NCBI RefSeq assembly: GCF_022835695.1
Contig: NZ_BQUV01000010.1
Coordinates: 186,001 to 250,000, forward strand
Origin: Bradyrhizobium sp. Ce-3
GTDB lineage: Bacteria; Pseudomonadota; Alphaproteobacteria; Rhizobiales; Xanthobacteraceae
DNA length: 64,000 nt
Direction: 5' to 3'
The position numbers were made by a program, and so were the translations under genes. The notes under the pieces were generated by a model. It had not been told where the DNA came from, ran no database searches, and saw only the letters and a list, made by a program, of their open reading frames with translations. Of this stretch, positions 16,103 to 25,092 are shown one piece after another; within the stretch, counting starts at the first letter, position 1, and every line of letters starts with the position of its first letter.

Positions 16103-16996
16103 TCAGTTCGCCCCGTCGGCTACGATCGCCTTGATTTCCTTGCGAACAGCCCGGGTCAACGGCGTGTCTTTCGTGCGCGGGGACATCGCGAGCAGCAGAT
16201 TTCGCGTCAGTTCTGGGTTGACGATGCGGACACTGTGCAGCCGTCCGCTGTCGAGTTCCGGCCGAACGAGACGAAGCGGCAGGAGAGCGTATCCATAGCC
16301 CTCCGCGACCAGATCCTTGATCGAGAGTATCGAATCGACCTCGCACTTTACGTTGATCTGGCGCGCGCGCTTCTTCGCCAGCAGGTCGACCTCCCTCCTC
16401 AGCGCGTGCAACTGAGAGGTCAGGATGAGCGGCAAGCCGAGGACATCCTCGAAGTCGATTGTATCGGCATGGACGCCGGTCTCTGGCGAACCGACAAGAT
16501 AAATCTGATCGGACGACAGCGTCTCCGAGAACAACTCGCTGCTGACCCTCGGCAGATAGACGACTGCGAGATCGACGTCGCCACGAAGCAGCCATTCGTG
16601 CAGATGGCCGCTCAATCCCTCCACCACGCTGAGCTTGACCAGAGGAAAACCGCTCATGAAGCGCTTGAGCAGCGGCGCCGTCAGCGTCGACCCGATGCTG
16701 GCGGGCAAGCCAAGTACAATTTCACCGGCCATGGTGTTGTTGATCTCTGCAAGGTCCGCCTTCGCCCTCTCCATGCGGTCAACGATCGCCCGCGCATGGT
16801 CGAGAAGCCGGCGCCCGGCCCCGGTCAGGACGATGCCGCGGCCGTGCCTGAGGAATAGCGGCGTTCCGACTTCCTCCTCCAGCAGCTTTATCTGCCTGCT
16901 GATCGCGGGTTGCCCGACTCCTGAGGAAGTGGCCGCAGCGGAGAAGCCGCCATGTTCGGACACAAGCATGAAGTACTGCAGCTGCCTGATATCCAT
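16103..16996 (-). CDS. LysR-family transcriptional regulator
   Basis: This 297-residue regulator begins MDIRQLQYFMLVSEHGGFSA with the N-terminal winged HTH (about 1-60, AISRQIKLLEEEVGTPLFLR) and has a C-terminal periplasmic-binding-like effector domain (90-290). The N-terminus is the NAC/CynR-like type often found beside aromatic or amino-acid catabolic genes. It lies upstream of the porin and downstream of the flavin monooxygenase operon on the same strand. LysR-type boxes occur upstream of both neighbours (15860 and 19107), so it may control either. The effector is unknown. Confidence 0.9.
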   Translation of the reverse strand: MDIRQLQYFMLVSEHGGFSAAATSSGVGQPAISRQIKLLEEEVGTPLFLRHGRGIVLTGAGRRLLDHARAIVDRMERAKADLAEINNTMAGEIVLGLPASIGSTLTAPLLKRFMSGFPLVKLSVVEGLSGHLHEWLLRGDVDLAVVYLPRVSSELFSETLSSDQIYLVGSPETGVHADTIDFEDVLGLPLILTSQLHALRREVDLLAKKRARQINVKCEVDSILSIKDLVAEGYGYALLPLRLVRPELDSGRLHSVRIVNPELTRNLLLAMSPRTKDTPLTRAVRKEIKAIVADGAN

Positions 16997-17144
16997 CTCT
17001 GTCTTGCCCTGACTTTGGCGCTGCCCTTGCTGCGGATCACCCGAAACCCCGGATCACTGTCGATTCCGACCCCACCGTGCATGTCAGTGTATCGTCCGTC
17101 CGGCGCGGAACGAAAGACTTTCTCCCCGAGCCGTCCCTCCGCTG

Positions 17145-18518
17145 TCAGCCTGCGGACACTTGTTCGCGCAATTCTGGCTGAGGCCGAAGCCGCGAACCCG
17201 GTCGAGCCAACCCGAGATGCTCGCGCAGGGTCGCCCCTTCATATTCTTTGCGAAACAGGCCGCGACGCTGCAACTCGGGGACCACCAGCCTTGCAAAATC
17301 GGCAACGCCGCCGGTCATCGTCGAGGGCATGACGTTGAAGCCGTCAGCCGCCTTCTCGACGAACCACTCCTCCATCAAGTCGGCGACCTGCTTGAAGCTT
17401 CCCACGGCGTTGAGGTGCCCCTTGGAAACGGAGGCGCGGATATAAAGCTGCCTGATGCTGAGATTCTCCCGCCGCGCCATGTCGATGAAGAGCTGCTGGC
17501 GGCTCTGGATCAGTTTCGCGCTCGCCTCGGGAATTTCGGGAAGGGGTCCATCGAGCGGGTAGCCGGACAGGTCGAAGCCGACGAAGCTCGACAGGTGCGC
17601 CAATCCGACGGTCGGGTCGATCAGGCTCTGAAGCTGGGCCATCTTCTCGAGGGCTTCATCCTCCGTGCGCGCCACCGTGACGGCCAGGCCGGGCATGATC
17701 TTGATGGCCTCGGCGCTCCGGCCGTGTTGTTCGGCCAGCGTCTTGATCTCGGCGTGGAATTGCTGCGCCTTCTTCTTGTCCGGCTGCGCGGTGAACACGA
17801 TCTCGGCGGTACGGGCCGCCAGCGCCTTGCCCGGCCCGGACGATCCGGCCTGCACGATCACCGGGTGCCCCTGGCGGGAACGCGGAACGTTCAAGGGCCC
17901 CCTGACATTGAAGTGCGCCCCGGCGTGGTTGAGGGTGTGCAGCTTGGTGTGATCGAAGAACTGACCGGTCTGCTTGTCGCGCAGGAAGGCATCGTCCTCC
18001 CAGCTTTGCCAAAGGCCCTTGACCACATCGACGAACTCCTCCGCACGATGATATCTCTGCTCTGCGCTCAGACCGTCCGCGTAGCCGAAGTTCTCGCCGG
18101 AATCGGTGTTGGCCGTGGTCACCACGTTCCAGCCCGCACGGCCGCCGCTCATCAGGTCCAGCGAGGCAAACAGGCGCGCGACCCGGTAGGGCTCGTAATA
18201 GGTGGTGGACGCCGTCGCCACCAATCCCACCTTGCTTGTCGTCTGAGAGAGCGCCGACAACAGCGTCAGCGGTTCAAACTGCGCCACGACCCTGTTGGCG
18301 GTATGCGACAGCGCCTCCAGGGGCCACCCACCGTGAATGCCGTCACCATCGGCAAGAAACAGGAGATCGAACTTGGCCGCTTCGATCTCGCGGGCGAGCT
18401 CGGCATAGTAGCCGGCGTCGATGTGCATATCGGTCCTGGATTCCGGCAGGCGCCATGCGGCGACGTGTTGCCCCGTCGGCAACATGAACAGGCCGAGTTT
18501 CATTTGCCTTTCAGGCAT
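17145..18518 (-). CDS. Flavin-dependent LLM-class monooxygenase, NtaA/SnaA/DszA type
   Basis: This 457-residue bacterial-luciferase-fold enzyme has family features MKLGLFMLP near the start, DLLFLADGDGIHGG, EPLTLLSALSQTTSKVGLVATAS, a GGRAGWNVVT segment and QAGSSGPGKALAARTAEIVF. NtaA/SnaA/DszA enzymes use reduced FMN delivered by a separate flavin reductase to oxidise chelators, sulfones, heterocycles or similar substrates. The reductase gene is immediately upstream, 27 bp away, so the two-component pair is complete. The substrate is not readable. With the TauD-type dioxygenase divergent and an amidase nearby, a nitrogen- or sulfur-containing xenobiotic or natural product is likely. Confidence 0.87.
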   Translation of the reverse strand: MPERQMKLGLFMLPTGQHVAAWRLPESRTDMHIDAGYYAELAREIEAAKFDLLFLADGDGIHGGWPLEALSHTANRVVAQFEPLTLLSALSQTTSKVGLVATASTTYYEPYRVARLFASLDLMSGGRAGWNVVTTANTDSGENFGYADGLSAEQRYHRAEEFVDVVKGLWQSWEDDAFLRDKQTGQFFDHTKLHTLNHAGAHFNVRGPLNVPRSRQGHPVIVQAGSSGPGKALAARTAEIVFTAQPDKKKAQQFHAEIKTLAEQHGRSAEAIKIMPGLAVTVARTEDEALEKMAQLQSLIDPTVGLAHLSSFVGFDLSGYPLDGPLPEIPEASAKLIQSRQQLFIDMARRENLSIRQLYIRASVSKGHLNAVGSFKQVADLMEEWFVEKAADGFNVMPSTMTGGVADFARLVVPELQRRGLFRKEYEGATLREHLGLARPGSRLRPQPELREQVSAG

Positions 18519-18545
18519 GCATTCTCCTTTGCAACGATACGCGCT

Positions 18546-19022
18546 TCATTCGGGGGCTGAAATCTCGCGGTAGCCGCCTCGAAAGTAGACGAGCGGATCA
18601 CCCCCGAAATATTCGGCATTGAGAACATCCCCGATGATGATCGTGTGATCCCCTCCCGGGTAGCTTTGCGCCATGCGGCATTCGATGATCGATATCGCAT
18701 CGGACACGTAGGGAACGCCATTGCTGGTGAAGCGATCCAGAATGTCCAGCTTGTCGGCATTCTTCGTTGCGAAGATGCGCGATACCTCCTGCTGCGCGGC
18801 GTTGAGGTAATTGATGCAAAACATGCGGCTCTTGAGGATGCGCTTGAGCGTCGCCGACTTCTGGTCGAGGCAGACGAGATACTGCGGCGGGTTGAGAGAC
18901 AGCGTGGTCACGCTGGTCATCGTCAGCCCCGAGGGTCCTTCGTCGCAATCGGTGGCCGTCACCACGGCGACGCCTGAGGCCCAGTTGCTTGCCGCCTTCC
19001 TGAATAGCCGTTCGTCCAGCAC
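18546..19022 (-). CDS. Flavin reductase domain protein, partner of the LLM monooxygenase
   Basis: I choose the GTG at 19022 because GGAGGG lies seven bases before it; this gives 158 residues starting VLDERLFRKAASNWASGVAVVTA. The split-barrel flavin reductase features are GPSGLTMTSVTTLSLNPPQYLVCL, then NYLNAAQQEVSRIFA and the late GGDHTIIIGDVL. It uses NAD(P)H to reduce FMN for the downstream monooxygenase, with which it forms an operon. A longer start at 19070 is open but adds an unlikely Arg-rich leader. Confidence 0.85.
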   Translation of the reverse strand: MLDERLFRKAASNWASGVAVVTATDCDEGPSGLTMTSVTTLSLNPPQYLVCLDQKSATLKRILKSRMFCINYLNAAQQEVSRIFATKNADKLDILDRFTSNGVPYVSDAISIIECRMAQSYPGGDHTIIIGDVLNAEYFGGDPLVYFRGGYREISAPE

Positions 19023-19293
19023 CCATGCCCTCCGCCGGTTTGATGTGATGGCGTTGCCCGCTCCACACACCTAGCAGGGCCGTCCGCAAACTCACCGAAT
19101 AACCGCTATGACTTTTCCCGATACATGCTCTCCCTGGTTCATCGCGGAGGCCATGTGATGCGGTGACGGCTTGCTGCCGCCAAGGGTGTTGAAGCCCTGG
19201 CGGCCGCCCACCGTCGCCGCGGCTATGCCACGTCAGCATTCCCGTCGGGCGGGGCGGACCTGCTACCGGTTTTCCGGAAACGCGGAGGAAACG
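19023..19293. promoter_or_regulatory. Divergent control region with TAT-N11-ATA LysR-type box
   Basis: The region separates the flavin monooxygenase operon from the dioxygenase gene. At 19107-19123 is TATGA-CTTTTCC-CGATA, a T-N11-A LysR-type site about 85-100 bp upstream of the flavin reductase start. A near-identical site (14 of 17) lies at 51653 ahead of the mandelate operon. Confidence 0.4.
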
Positions 19294-20154
19294 ATGTCAA
19301 ACGTGAATGTTCAGCTCAACGACCGGCCCCTTGGACACAGGATTACCGGACTGGATCTGTCACGCGACATATCCGACGCCGAGTTTGACGAGCTGAGGCA
19401 GCTCTACGAGCGGTACGGCGTGATCGTCGTTTCGGGACAAGACATGTCTCCCGAACAACAGATTCGCTTCAGCCAACGCTTCAGCGAACTCGTGCGGTTT
19501 CCAATGGCGCAGTTCAACCTGGCGGACTATCCCGACATCTTGGTGGTCTCCAACGTCATCGAGAACGGCAAGCCGATCGGCGTGGGCGACGCCGGCCGCT
19601 GCTGGCACACGGACATGTGGTACACGGACGCCCCGCCGCGGGGATCGCTTCTGTATGCCCTTGAGGTTCCGGTCGAGAATGGGCGCGCGCTGGGAGACAC
19701 GATGTTCGCGAGCACCAGCCACGCTTACGACACGCTGTCCTCCGACATGAAAAACTTTCTCGAGGGCCGCATGGCGACGTTCAGCCACGACTATCATGCA
19801 GAATGGCGGGCAAATCAGACAGCCTCCGAGAAGTCAGGGGCGCGCAAGACGCGCAGCGAGACCTCGATCCCGGACAACCGACACCCCCTGGTGAAGATCC
19901 ATCCCAAGACCGGACGCAAGTGCCTCTACGTGAGCGAGGGCGCGATCGTCGCGATCGACGGCATGGAGCACGCGGAGGCGATGGCTCTGGTCGATGAATT
20001 GCTGCAGCATGTCACCCGCGAGGACGTCGTCTACCGCCACAATTGGGCTGTGGGCGATCTCCTGATGTGGGACAATTATTCGTGCCTGCACTGCGCGATT
20101 GGCGACTTTCCGGCATCGCTCCGCCGGCGCATGTATCGCACGACAATCCGCTAG
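19294..20154 (+). CDS. TauD/TfdA-family Fe(II)/2-oxoglutarate dioxygenase
   Basis: The ATG at 19294, preceded by CGGAGGAAACG, gives 286 residues. The iron-binding HxD motif is H105-D107 (CWHTDMWYTD), the distal His is H266 (NYSCLHCA) and the 2-oxoglutarate-binding Arg is in SLRRRMYRTTIR near 277. Family members hydroxylate taurine, alkyl sulfates or aryloxyacetates and release aldehyde plus a leaving group. It is divergent from the LLM monooxygenase operon, so both may act on the same compound. The substrate is not assignable. Confidence 0.88.
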   Translation: MSNVNVQLNDRPLGHRITGLDLSRDISDAEFDELRQLYERYGVIVVSGQDMSPEQQIRFSQRFSELVRFPMAQFNLADYPDILVVSNVIENGKPIGVGDAGRCWHTDMWYTDAPPRGSLLYALEVPVENGRALGDTMFASTSHAYDTLSSDMKNFLEGRMATFSHDYHAEWRANQTASEKSGARKTRSETSIPDNRHPLVKIHPKTGRKCLYVSEGAIVAIDGMEHAEAMALVDELLQHVTREDVVYRHNWAVGDLLMWDNYSCLHCAIGDFPASLRRRMYRTTIR

Positions 20155-20174
20155 CGCGGCCGGCCTGCAACGCG

Positions 20175-20215
20175 CTCGCGCATCGGCCCTGATTGAATCA
20201 GAGCCGATGCGCGAG
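20175..20215. terminator. Strong 13-bp nested hairpin between convergent genes
   Basis: The arms CTCGCGCATCGGC (20175-20187) and GCCGATGCGCGAG (20203-20215) pair perfectly and enclose a second dyad CTGATT-G-AATCAG (20189-20201). It lies between the dioxygenase and amidase stops. It should be a very stable bidirectional stem, though no long U-tract follows. Confidence 0.7.
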
Positions 20216-20357
20216 ATACTCGTTTACGCCTGTCCGGTCGCGAAACGACGTTCGCTCCGCTCGACAGCGCTCATTTGCCGCTGACATTCCGATACGTCTA
20301 TGCCGACAGCCGCCGGCATGGTTCGTCGCGTCCCGCAGGTTGAAATCGGCCGCTGGC

Positions 20358-21755
20358 TCAGAAGGTAGGCCAGCGAGGTGCCCAAGCTCCGGTTGCCCGC
20401 AACTCCGCTTCGACCGCACGGCCCGCTGCCAGGACGAGGGCATCGTCGTTATGGCGGCCGATCAACTGAACGGCCACAGGCAGCCCGCTCTCCGTGCCTG
20501 CCGGCATTGTCAGTGACGGAACACCGAGCACGTTTGCCGCCGGATTGAAGCCGACATTGGTCCATTGCGCGAAGCTGGGCGACGCCGGCGGAGCATAGAC
20601 GGGCGCGGCGCCCCTGCTCGGCGGCATCAGCACGAGGTCAGCCTGTGTCATGGCCAGTGCGAACCGCTGCCGCAGGACCGCTCGCTGTCGGGCCGCAAGG
20701 AGATAGTCATCGCCTGAGATCAGGGCTCCGAGATGCAGCTTGAGACGAGTGTCGCGACCGTAGAGGCCGGAATGCGCGGCGAGGCGTTCGCGGTGATAGC
20801 TGTAGCTTTCACAGGTCGCCATGATTGCGCCGACTGCGTCGAGCTCCTCCAACGAAGGAAACTCGACTTCGACTGCCTCCGCACCGATGCTCGTCAGAGC
20901 CTTTTCGGCTGCGTCAATTGCCCGAATCTGCTCATCGCCCAGCACCCGATCGAAGTATCGAAGACGCATGAACTTCAAGCCGTCAGGGCATCTGGCACTC
21001 TCCGAAGCGTAGCTGGCAACGGGACGCCGGAGCTGCACCGTCTCGTGCGGATCGACGACTGCGATCACGTCGAGCAGAAGCGCGACGTCTTCAACCGTCC
21101 GGGCCAGAGGCCCGACATTGTCCATCGATTCCGACAGGGCCATGGTGCCGGATCGGCTGACGAGGCCCTCGGACGGCTTCAGGCCACATACCCCGTTGAA
21201 CGCGGCTGGGACACGAATCGAGCCGCCGGTATCGGTTCCCAACGCCGCGAAGACCTGCCCTGCGGCGACCGCCGAACCTGAACCTGACGAAGAACCGCCG
21301 GTGCTGTGAGCGGCATTCCAGGGATTGCGCGGCTGCGGTGCCAACGCGGTCTCGTCATCATGCAATCCAATGGCAAACTCATTGGTCGCCAGCTTGCCGA
21401 GGAACACAGCTCCGGCATTTCGCAGCAAGGAGACGGTGAAAGCGTCGGTCTTGGCCACGCGATCGGCATAGAGCCGGGAATGCCCAGTGCATCGCATGCC
21501 GCCGACATCGATGATGTCCTTGAATGCGATCGGAATCCCCGCGAGCGGCGATACCTCATCCCCACCCCTGCGTTGCTCATCCGCCGCCGCGGCCATGTCC
21601 AGGGCGGACTTCGGATCGAGCGTGATGAAATTGCGAAGAACAGGCTCGGCCTGGTCGCAGATCGCCAGCTTGGCCTTGGTCAGGTCAATCGCACTGACTT
21701 CACCCTTCTCCAGGGCGCGGGAAGCCGCTGCGAGAGTCTCAAACTCTGTCGTCAT
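20358..21755 (-). CDS. Amidase-signature hydrolase
   Basis: This 465-residue enzyme has the Ser-cisSer-Lys triad of the amidase signature family: K79 (PIAFKDIID), S155 (TGGSSSGSGSA) and S179 (GTDTGGSIRVPAA). Members hydrolyse amides from glutaminyl-tRNA adducts to plant hormone amides and herbicides. The small gene just upstream encodes a GatC-like protein, a combination like AtzE-AtzG, which argues for a heteromeric small-molecule amidase. It converges on the TauD-type gene. The substrate is unknown. Confidence 0.88.
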   Translation of the reverse strand: MTTEFETLAAASRALEKGEVSAIDLTKAKLAICDQAEPVLRNFITLDPKSALDMAAAADEQRRGGDEVSPLAGIPIAFKDIIDVGGMRCTGHSRLYADRVAKTDAFTVSLLRNAGAVFLGKLATNEFAIGLHDDETALAPQPRNPWNAAHSTGGSSSGSGSAVAAGQVFAALGTDTGGSIRVPAAFNGVCGLKPSEGLVSRSGTMALSESMDNVGPLARTVEDVALLLDVIAVVDPHETVQLRRPVASYASESARCPDGLKFMRLRYFDRVLGDEQIRAIDAAEKALTSIGAEAVEVEFPSLEELDAVGAIMATCESYSYHRERLAAHSGLYGRDTRLKLHLGALISGDDYLLAARQRAVLRQRFALAMTQADLVLMPPSRGAAPVYAPPASPSFAQWTNVGFNPAANVLGVPSLTMPAGTESGLPVAVQLIGRHNDDALVLAAGRAVEAELRATGAWAPRWPTF

Positions 21756-21820
21756 TTGTTGCTTTCATCGGCACCTACAGACAAGCGACCGGTCCGGCTG
21801 GACCAAGCTCATCATGCGGA

Positions 21821-22009
21821 TCAGCCGCCCCCATCTGCTCCGCCGTCATCCCGGCAAGCCCGCCTCAGCAAGGCGATCTTCATGTCGATCGCCCGAAGCC
21901 CGGGGGCCAGGTCCTCGATATCCTGCCGGTTCAATCCCGTGGCGCCGGCTCGCAGCAGCAGGGTCTCATAGCTTTCGATTGTGGTCGCTTCTTCCACGTC
22001 GGGACTCAT
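21821..22009 (-). CDS. Small GatC/AtzG-like protein upstream of the amidase
   Basis: A 62-residue frame with start ATG at 22009 and a GAGGAT ribosome site ends 65 bp before the amidase start. It is helical and acidic-to-basic (ESYETLLLRAGATGLNRQDIEDLAPG, split here as two helices, then AIDMKIALLRRACR), with a Gly-rich tail. GatC-like small subunits wrap around amidase-signature partners, as AtzG does with AtzE. The position and pattern support that, but the similarity is weak enough that another role is possible. Confidence 0.6.
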   Translation of the reverse strand: MSPDVEEATTIESYETLLLRAGATGLNRQDIEDLAPGLRAIDMKIALLRRACRDDGGADGGG

Positions 22010-22316
22010 TCAGACAATCCTCGCGTACCCGCATCGCGCCGCAGATCGGCTTGGCTTGAAGACCCATACGCCAGGACGCGGACAAGCTTTAGCGCCTCGG
22101 CACCGATCCCTGATCATGCCGAGTCGGCATATGTCCCCTCGCGTGGACCACGCTCGCGGCGCGAGGCCGCCCCGACCAGACCTATATCGAGACAGCATAA
22201 CAAGTCCTCGGGACCGTCGCGCTACACAATCTGCCGAAAAATCGACGATCGGCGGGGCAGGATTCGGGCGGAAGGTCCCGCCGGCACTCCCGATGCCGGC
22301 ATGGAGGGATATCGCA
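22010..22316. promoter_or_regulatory. Divergent control region of the amidase and the acyl-CoA ligase operon, with LysR-type box
   Basis: This 307-bp region has no credible gene. At 22183-22206 is a LysR-type site with core TATAT-N7-GCATA followed by ACAAGTC. Twenty of its 24 bases match the site at 30247-30270 upstream of the ABC importer. It lies about 110-134 bp before the ligase start. Confidence 0.5.
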
Positions 22317-23708
22317 ATGAACCTGGAAACATCCCTCGCCGCGCGGGACGACGCCGTCAAGCGGAGAGACGCCGCGGCATATCTGGCTGCGCTCGACGAC
22401 ATCCGCATGGCGCGAATTCCAGCTCAGATCGATCACTGCATCACCAATGAGTTCTTCGGACCGAAGCTGCGGGACGCCGGCGTCCGTTCAGGCGCGGACA
22501 TCCGGTCGATCAACGATTTTCGCCGCCTGCCCGCCCTCATGACGAAGAGCGAACACCGCGAATCGCAGCTTGCGAGCCTGGAGAAGTATGGACACTCCTT
22601 CGGCCTGCATCTGTGTGCGCGGAAAGAGCATGTCGTACACGTCGCCGGGACCTCGGGCACGACCGGCATGCCCACGTTCTACCTGTTCAGCCGGCGCGAC
22701 CTGCAGATTACCCATGACGTCGTGGGCAGAATGCTCGATCTGGCCGGCGTTCGCCCCGGCGATACGGCCTTGCACCTGTTCGGCCTGAGCATGTGGCTCG
22801 GCGGGACGACATTCATGCAGGCCTTCGAGGCCTATGGCGCCCATCCGATTCCGCTCGGCGCGGAGGCTGGCGTCAGTCGCGCGCTCCAATATCTCGATGC
22901 CTGCCGACCTCGCGTCGTATCCGGCACTCCGTCTTTCCTGACATATCTGATCGACCGGGCGCCGAAAGAACTGGGCAAGCCGGCAAGCGAGTTCGGCGTC
23001 GAGATCGTGTTCTGCGGGGGAGAGCCCGGCGCGAGCCTGCCCCATGTCCGCAAGAAGCTGCAGGACGGCTTCGGCGCCCGGCTCCATGACACAATGCTCG
23101 GCGGATGGCACAATGCCGCGGTGGAGTGCGGCGGACCCGATCATCAAGGTTTGCACTTCCTCGCCGACGAATATTGCTTCCGCTATGATCTTGTGGATCC
23201 GGTGAGCCGTGAGCCGCTTGCGCTCAGCGATGGCGCAAGCGGAGAAGCGATCCATTCGGGCCTCTACTACGAGGCCGCGCCCGGACTGCGTTATGCAACC
23301 GGTGACTTGGTCTCCCTGCGCGTCGGCGAATGCCCCCATTGCGGCCGCTTCGGCACCCGCTATTCGGTTCAGGGACGCGCAGACGACTTGCTGAACGTGC
23401 GCGGTGTGAAGATCTTTCCGTCGGCGATCAAGGACGTGGTCGACGGCTTCCAGCCGCTGACCAACGGTCAGATGGAGATCGTGCTCGACGCACCGCCGCC
23501 GCGCGTCGTCCCTCCCGTGCGCATCCGTGTCGAGATCGTCGGTTCCTTGGACGACGAGCCGTTCGATGGTCTTTCAGGCCGGATCGAAGCGAAAATCAAG
23601 GACGTACTGCGCATACCGACGGAAGTGACGCTCGTGCGCGACGGAACGCTGCCCCGATCGTCGCACAAGACGAAGCTGATCCGCATCGTCAATCCAGCAG
23701 AAGCATGA
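22317..23708 (+). CDS. Phenylacetate-CoA ligase-like adenylate-forming enzyme
   Basis: The ATG at 22317 after GGAGGGATATCGCA gives 463 residues. The AMP-binding P-loop is AGTSGTTGMPT, the A5-like stretch is GGEPGASLP, and the C-terminal part has YATGDLVSL, GRADDLLNVRGVKIFP and a small final domain, all typical of PaaK-type ligases. A CXXC-like pair (ECPHCGRFG) lies just before the GRADD motif, also usual for this family. It would activate an aromatic or alicyclic acid to its CoA ester. It leads a four-gene operon with a PrpD protein and two CoA-transferase-fold subunits. Confidence 0.88.
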   Translation: MNLETSLAARDDAVKRRDAAAYLAALDDIRMARIPAQIDHCITNEFFGPKLRDAGVRSGADIRSINDFRRLPALMTKSEHRESQLASLEKYGHSFGLHLCARKEHVVHVAGTSGTTGMPTFYLFSRRDLQITHDVVGRMLDLAGVRPGDTALHLFGLSMWLGGTTFMQAFEAYGAHPIPLGAEAGVSRALQYLDACRPRVVSGTPSFLTYLIDRAPKELGKPASEFGVEIVFCGGEPGASLPHVRKKLQDGFGARLHDTMLGGWHNAAVECGGPDHQGLHFLADEYCFRYDLVDPVSREPLALSDGASGEAIHSGLYYEAAPGLRYATGDLVSLRVGECPHCGRFGTRYSVQGRADDLLNVRGVKIFPSAIKDVVDGFQPLTNGQMEIVLDAPPPRVVPPVRIRVEIVGSLDDEPFDGLSGRIEAKIKDVLRIPTEVTLVRDGTLPRSSHKTKLIRIVNPAEA

Positions 23709-23724
23709 TCGGACGCGGCATCCC

Positions 23725-25092
23725 GTGAACCAGAAAACCGCTCAGGACAGCCTTACCGCCGACCTCGCACGACAAGTGGTCGACCTGCAATACGCTCAGA
23801 TACCCGAAAAGGCGTTGCGGCTGGCTCACCTCGCGCTTCTCGACTGGTATGCCGTCTCTGTCGGAGGTCTGCGCGAGGCACCCGTCCCACTTCTCGCGCG
23901 GCAGATCCTCGATGAGGGCGCGGCGCCGCGCGTCACCATGCTGGGCCGGACAGAGAGAACCTCTGCTTCGCTTGCCGCACTCTATAACGGCACCGCGGGG
24001 CATGTGCTGGACTATGACGATGTCCACAATGCCGTGCCCGGGCACGTCACCATCAACATTGCGCCGGCGGTCCTTGCCCTCGCAGAACACATCGGCGCAT
24101 CGGGCGAGGCGATGCTCACCGCTTTCGTCGCCGGCTTCGAGCAAATGTGCGCAATGGGCACGGGGTTCGAGGGCCGCCTCTTCCACCGGGGATGGCAGGG
24201 CACCACGACCGGCGCGATTGCCGCGGCCGCGGCCTGCGCCAAGCTGCTCGGCCTCGACGCGCACAAGACCGAAATGGCGATGGCGCTTGGTGCGGCACAG
24301 GCGGGCGGCATTCACGGCAATTACGGCTCGATGAGCAAGTCGCTCAATGTCGGCCTGGCGGCGCAGGCGGGCTTGCGAGCCGCCCTCTGGGCCGCGCAGG
24401 GCATCACCGGGATGGCCGGCATCCTCGAACGCCCCAAGGGCGTGATCGAGGTCTTCTCGGACGGATTTAACGCCGATGCAGCGCGAGCCAAGCCGGAGGG
24501 CGGCTGGCATCTCTATCGCAATCTGTTCAAGTTGCACGCCTCGTGCTTCCTCACCCACGCCACGTTGCAGGCATGGGATCAACTGCGGCGGCAGCACGGC
24601 ATCGATGGCGCCCAGGTGGGCAAGGCCACCATTCATGTCGAGCGCGAAAAGCACAGGATCGTGTTCATCAGTCCGCCCCGGGATGGATTGGAGGCCAAGT
24701 TCAGCTTGCGCTTCTGCCTGGCAATGGCGCTCCGCGACATCGACACGTCCGATCCATCTTCCTTCTGCGAGGCGACGGTGACGCGTCCGGCACTGCGCGA
24801 AACGGCGGAGCGCATCGACATCAACATCGACCCTTCCGTGCCGTTCGAGGCAGCGCGCCTCGACATCCTGCTCACCGACGGCCGGAACTTTTCCTGCCAT
24901 GCGGATGCCGGGCAACCGGCAGAGGACGTCGCCGCGCTGGCGGACGCGGTGGAGAACAAGGCGCGCCGATTGCTGCACGCGATCCCCGAACCTGAAAGGG
25001 AGGCGCTGATCGAAAAATGCAGGGATCTCGCCCTTCTCCGCCGCGCCGCCGAGCTTCATCCGACACTCGCTAGAGAGAAAGCGTCGCAATGA
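23725..25092 (+). CDS. MmgE/PrpD family protein
   Basis: A GTG start 17 bp after the ligase stop gives 455 residues. Family features are YNGTAGHVLDYDDVHNA, GFEQMCAMG, the RGWQGTTTGAIAAAAACAKLLG segment (typically RGWHxT), and a late KLHASCFLTHATLQAW. MmgE/PrpD proteins include 2-methylcitrate dehydratase, cis-aconitate decarboxylase and many unassigned dehydratases acting on polycarboxylic or ring acids. Here it is flanked by a CoA ligase and CoA-transferase-fold subunits, so the substrate is probably not methylcitrate. Its stop overlaps the next start (ATGA). Confidence 0.87.
   Translation: MNQKTAQDSLTADLARQVVDLQYAQIPEKALRLAHLALLDWYAVSVGGLREAPVPLLARQILDEGAAPRVTMLGRTERTSASLAALYNGTAGHVLDYDDVHNAVPGHVTINIAPAVLALAEHIGASGEAMLTAFVAGFEQMCAMGTGFEGRLFHRGWQGTTTGAIAAAAACAKLLGLDAHKTEMAMALGAAQAGGIHGNYGSMSKSLNVGLAAQAGLRAALWAAQGITGMAGILERPKGVIEVFSDGFNADAARAKPEGGWHLYRNLFKLHASCFLTHATLQAWDQLRRQHGIDGAQVGKATIHVEREKHRIVFISPPRDGLEAKFSLRFCLAMALRDIDTSDPSSFCEATVTRPALRETAERIDINIDPSVPFEAARLDILLTDGRNFSCHADAGQPAEDVAALADAVENKARRLLHAIPEPEREALIEKCRDLALLRRAAELHPTLAREKASQ

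Noticed and set aside
17160-18560. 466-residue plus-strand open frame opposite the flavin monooxygenase
   Set aside because: It has no recognisable motif and covers the same codons as a clear LLM-class enzyme.
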